Shown: one piece after another, positions 7,401-13,400 of the stretch | Numbering within the stretch: position 1 is the first letter of the stretch | Layout: every line of letters starts with the position of its first letter | Source of the DNA: Frankiales bacterium | GTDB taxonomy: Bacteria > Actinomycetota > Actinomycetes > Mycobacteriales > SCTD01 | DNA length: 15,215 bases | Reading direction: 5' to 3' | NCBI GenBank assembly: GCA_025965495.1 | Contig: JAOPWW010000155.1 | Span: 1 to 15,215 of the forward strand | The notes under the pieces: generated by a model | Told to the model about the DNA's origin: nothing | What the model saw: the letters and a program-made list of their open reading frames with translations, nothing else | Database searches by the model: none | Translations under genes and position numbers: made by a program

Positions 7401-10400
7401 CGCTCACCGCCGCCGCGATGCTCACCCCGCTGGAGAGCACGAAGATCGTCAAGAAGGACTCCGGCGTCGACTTCACGGTCAAGGTCGCGGCGAAGGGTGC
7501 GCACCTCGGTGCGAACCTGGGCCCGATCAGCGTCGACCTGGGGACGACCGCCGACCCGGGCAGCTTCAGCGCCGGCTTCGGCATCCACGCCGCGGGCACG
7601 GCGACCGGCGCGACCCCCTCGATCAAGGACTTCTTCACCGGCGGCTTCGGCGTCACCGTCAGCAACGGCGGCGCCTGCGCGCTCACCGAGATCGTGTGCG
7701 CGAAGTTCCCGGTCTACGTCAGCAAGTCCCTGGCGTCCGGCGGCCCCCTCACGGTGACCAGCACGCTGGGGACCGGCGACGACCTGCTGGCAGCGCTCGG
7801 CGCCGCGCACACCACGGTGGTCCTGCCCCTCGGGCTGCAGAACCTCCTCGACGGCACCCCGTTCAAGTTCAACACCCTGTCCGAGGGACTGGAGCAGTAC
7901 CTCTTCTACGCCGAGGCGTCCCTGCGCACCGCGTCGAACAACGGTGAGATGCCGATCATCGGCAGAGACCTCCAGGCCGGTGCCGACTTCCTCGGGGACA
8001 CCCGCACCAAGCTCGACGCGTTCATGGCGGCGTACCCCGCCATCGACACCGTGGGCGGTGCCCGGACGTACCTCACCACCACGCTGCAGGCCAAGCTCGG
8101 CATCACGGGGATCACCGTCGACTTCACCTGCAACAGCACCCTCGAGCCGCCCCCCGCCCCCGGCGTGGTCGCGAAGGGGGCAGCCACCACGGACAAGACG
8201 ACGTACGTCTACGAGGTCGTGTCCGTCTACAAGGACACCAAGCCGGCGACGCCGGTCGAGCACTTCTCCGTCCCGTCCGCCACGAGCACGGTGACCAACG
8301 CAGCGACCCTGGTCGCTCCCACAGCCGCGAACCCCACCGGCAAGACGAACACGGTCACCTTCGCCAAGCTCCCCGGCGTGAGCAGCTACAAGGTGCTCCG
8401 CGCCACCAAGGGCGCGGCGGCCGGGGCGACGCTCTCCGCCTTCGGCACCGTCGGCACGGTCCCCACCGGCGCCACGGCCACGCTCACCTACGTGGACAGC
8501 GCGGCGACGACGACCGCTGCTCCGGCCGTCCCGACCAAGGCCTACCGGATGCCCGGGGTGGCCTGTGCCGAGAACGCCTCGATCACCGACATCGAGGGCG
8601 TGACGCTCGCACTGCACCTCGGGCGTGGGGACATCAGCAAGAACGGCTGCGTCGACAGCAAGACCCTCGGGAACTGCTTCGGCGGCAAGCTGCCCGTCGA
8701 CCTCGGCCTGCCGGGCCTGTCGCTCAAGACCGGCGACTCGGGCTCGGTCAGCGCCACGGTGGGCTGGGCCCTCGACGTCAAGCTCGGCCTGAGCCGCACC
8801 CGCGGCTTCTACATCGACACGGCGAACAAGGACGAGTTCGAGGTCGGCGCGTCCGTGAAGCTCGACCAGGCTGCCGGTCCCGACCTCCAGGCGCAGCTGG
8901 CGATCATCGACGTCGACGTCGAGAAGAAGGGCACCACGCCCGAGTTCGTCGGCCACTTCGGCATCGACATCCAGGACTCGAAGACGGACAAGGACACCGA
9001 CCTCACGCTGACCGAGATGTCGCGCCTGAAGGTGGCGGACGCCATCACCGTCAGCCTCGACGCGAAGGTCACCATCGACTGGCACCTCGAGGCCACGGCC
9101 GCCGCGGCCCTTCCGGGCATCGGCACCGACTTCCTGCTCACCTGGAGCTGGGGCGCGGCCACGGGCGGCAGCACGCCCACCACGCCGCCGACACCGACCA
9201 CGCCCCCCACGACGCCTCCGCTGCCGGCGAAGGACACCACGAAGCTGGTCATCCAGTTCAACCACGTGACGCTGAACGCCGGGAAGTTCTTCGGCGACGC
9301 GCTCGGGCCGTACCTGAGGCAGATCGTCGACGCGACCAAGCCGCTGCAGCCGATCCTGGACACGATCTTCACGCCGCTCCCGGTGATCTCGGACCTGTCC
9401 AAGGCCGCGGGCGGCAAGGCCGTCACCATCGCCTCGCTCGGCGAGACCTTCAACACGCTGCCGGGCGGAGCGAAGATCACACCGTTCCTCAACGCCATCA
9501 AGACGGTGAAGCAGCTGCTGGCCGGAGTGAAGTGCCCCACGGTCACCCCCGAGGCGCTCGCGGCCTGCGGGGTCGAGATCGGCAGCTTCAACCTGCTCGC
9601 CGACCGTGCCGCGACCACCAACGCGACGGCCGGCAACGCGAAGGCGATGATCGACCCGTCCCCGACGACCAACCTGCCGATCAAGACCGCCGGGGCTGAC
9701 CTCGCCGCCAAGGACACCTCCCACCAGCTCGCCGACCCGGCCAAGGTGTCCAAGGCCGCCGCCCTCAAGGCGGGGCTCGCGGCCGGGCTCTCGATCCCGG
9801 TGATGGAGGACCCGACCCTGCTGTTCGGCCTCATCTCCGGCGGTGACGTCCCGCTGGTGGAGTTCGACAGCGGGCCGCTCACCCTGGGCTTCCAGTTCCA
9901 GAAGTCCTTCGGCCCGATCTACGCCCCGCCGCCCGTGATGATGGTCATCGGCGGGGGCGCCTCCGTGACCCTGCGGGTGGCCGCCGGCTTCGACACCTAC
10001 GGCATCCGCCGCGCGATCGAGACCGGTGACGGCGCCCAGGTGCTCGACAGCCTGTACTTCAAGACCGTCGACGCGAACGGCGCCCCGATCCCGGTCGTGC
10101 AGTTCACCGGCTACCTCGAGGCCGGCGCGTCCGTGTCGCTCGGCGTGCTGGAGGTGGGCGTCCTCGGCGGCATCAAGCTCACCGTCGGCTTCTACTGGAA
10201 CGACCCGAACAACGACGGCAAGTTCCGCCTGTTCGAGTTCGCGGGCGCCGTGGCGCAGAACCCCCTCTGCCTGTTCAACGTCGGGGGACAGCTGTCGCTC
10301 TACGTGAAGGTGTTCGTGGTCATCGGCGTCAGCCCGTTCGCCGTCGACTTCGACTTCACGCTGGTGGACATCACGCTGCTCGACTTCAGCCTCAAGCCCG

Positions 10401-13400
10401 ACTGCACACCGCCGCCGCCGCGCCTGGGAGGCACGGCGGACAAGGTCCTGTACGTGTTCGCCGGCAAGCACGGCGGTGAGGGCCCGCGCGGGAACAAGGC
10501 CTGGGCCTCCGGGGGCAAGGACGAGACCTGGGTGGTCCGGCAGGTCCCCGCCTACGACGACGAGGACGGGACGCACCACGAGGCCGCGGTCGAGGTCCGC
10601 GGGCTGGGACTCACCGAGTCCTTCCCCGACACCACGGCCGCGCCCATCGACACCGTCGTCCTGGACGGCCGGGACTACGCCGGCAAGCTCAACGTCAGCT
10701 TCACCGGAGGCTCGGCCCCGACGGCCGACGCGGTCCCGGGCGCCTTCACGAAGAAGGCCGTGGTCTTCACCGGCAAGGGCGACGACGTCGTCCGGACCGG
10801 CGAGGGCGACTCCTGGGTCGACTCCGGCGCCGGCAACGACAGCGTGACCACGCTCGACCGGACCGACCTCGCACAGGCTGCCGACGCCGTCCACGCCCAC
10901 GTGGCCGGAGGGCCCGGTGCGGACGTCCTCACCGTCGGCAACGGCGCCGACAAGGTCTCGGGCGACGGCTCCCTGGTCGTCGGTGCTGCGACCAGCCCGA
11001 CGGTCCACCTCGCCCCGGCGAAGGAGGGCACCACGACCCTGACCGGTGCCTTCGACCCGAGCACGGTGGCCGACCAGGCCGACGACCTCTTCTTCAAGGC
11101 CGCCCCGGACGGCTCCGGCGCGGACCAGATCGCAGCCGGCCTCGGGACGTCGGTCCTGTCCGGTGGTGGTGGGGACGACACCCTCGGCACCGCCAACGAC
11201 AGCCCTCTGGCGGACTCCACGGCCATCGCGGGCACGAGCGCCGAGGCGCTGTACCGCGCGCTCCCGTCCGTCCTCGTCGGCGGGGCAGGCTCCGACTCGC
11301 TCAAGAGCGGCTCGGCGGCCGACACCCTGTACACAGGGGACAAGGCGGAGACCGGCCAGACCGGCACCGGCTCCGGCGACGCCGCCACCGCCAGCAACGT
11401 CGTCGACACCGGTTCGGGCTCGGACACGGTCCACGGCTCGAACGGCATCGACGTCGTCACCGTCCACTCGACGGCTGAGCAGACGGCGACCCTGTACGGC
11501 GGCGGCGCCGACGACGTCCTCACGGGCGGGCTCGGCCACGACCACCTGTTCGGCGGACCGGGCGACGACTACGTCGTGGCCTCCCCGGCGACGGTCGGGG
11601 CTCCCGGCTCGACCACCGACGTGCTGGGCTCTGCGCGCGACGTCGTCGCGCTCCCGGGCTCCGGCGCCAGCCCCAAGCTGCTGGTCGGCGGCACGGGCAG
11701 CGACCGCATCTACGGCAGCGACGGCGACGCCGACGTCTACGGCGACACCACCGCCGACACCTGTGACGTCCAGAGCTCCCCGGTCAGCGCGCAGCCCGGG
11801 GAGACCGTGGTCGCGGACGACGGTGCCGACCTGATCCTGGGCGGCAACGGCGTCGACGTGGTCAGCGCCGGCGGCGGCGACGACTACGCCTACGGCGCGG
11901 GGAACGCTGACCGCGTCTGCGGCGGGCGTGGCTCGGACCACCTGTACGGCGGCGAGGGCACCGACCTCGTCCAGGGTGGCAGCGGCGACGACCAGGGCTA
12001 CGGCGAGGCCGGGGACGACCAGGTCTACGGCAACACGGGCGACGACACCCTGTACGGCGGTGCTGGGAACGACCGCGTCCAGGGCAACGAGGGCCTCGAC
12101 CGGGCCGACGGCGGGTCGCAGGACGACGTCCTGCTGGGCGGCACCTCGGCCGCCGGCACCGCCGCCGGCACGGCCAGCGCGGCCGACGACGGGGACGTCC
12201 TGCTGGGTGACGAGGGTGGCGACGTCCTCGTCGGTGACGACGCCACCAGCGACGTCGCGACGAGCGCTCCGTACCCGACCGACCTCGGCTCGAGCGACCC
12301 CGACCTCGGAGGGGCCGACCGGATCGTCGGCGGCGACGGTGCGGACCGCGCCTACGGCGGCCTCGAGGGCGACACCGTCCTCGGCGGCAAGGGCGACGAC
12401 GCGCTGGAGGGCGGCCCGGGTACGGACACGATGTCCGGCGAGGCCGACGACGACGACCTGGTCGGCGGGTCCTCCCAGCTCGCGGACGGGACGTTCAGCG
12501 GCTCGGAGCCGGGGCGCCCGGACGCCCGCGACGTCCTGTCGGGCGGCGCCGGGCAGGACGTCGTGGCCGGCGACGACGCGGTCATCACCCGCGGCGTCGT
12601 CCCGAGCCACCCCGCCCTCGAGGGCCGTGGCATGAAGGCGCGTGCGGTCGACCTCGCGGACGAGTCCGCCGACGCCACTCCCGACCCGGCTGTGGTGTCC
12701 GGCGGTGACCAGATCAGCGGCGACGCCGGCACCGACGTCGTCTTCGGCCAGCGCGGCGCCGACGACATCTCCCTCGGTGACGGCGCCGACTACGGCGAGG
12801 GGGGCCCGGACGTGGACACGGTCCACGGCGACGCCGGCGACGACGACGTCGTCGGCGGTTCCTCCGACCCGCTCGGCGCCGCGGCCTCCACCACCGGCCA
12901 GCCCGACGTCAGGGACACCCTGTTCGGCGACGACGGCCAGGACGTCGTGCTCGGCGACGACGGCCGAGTGACCCGCTCCGGGTCCGCGACCACCACGATG
13001 CTGAGCACCCTCACGGCCGACCTCGTCGGAGGGACGACCGTGGCTGCATCCGCGCGGCCGGAGAGCCCGCTGTCGGCGGGCCGGCTCGCGTCGGGCCGGT
13101 CCATCACCCCCTACGACCTCGGGGAGAAGCCGGCGTCCGGCACGTCCGGAGCGGACACGCTCACCGGCGGTGACGCCACGGACGTCCTGCTGGGGCAGGG
13201 TGGCGACGACCGGGCGGACGGCGGTGCCGGCGCGGACTACGCCGAGGGCGGCCAGGGCAGCGACCTCGTGCTCGGCGCCGACGGCGACGACGACCTCGTC
13301 GGCGGCTCGTCCTCGGCCGGCCTCCTCGCGGGCAGCGGTCAGCCGGACAGCGCCGACGAGGTGCGCGGCGGGCCCGGCTCGGACCTGGAGCTGGGCGACA

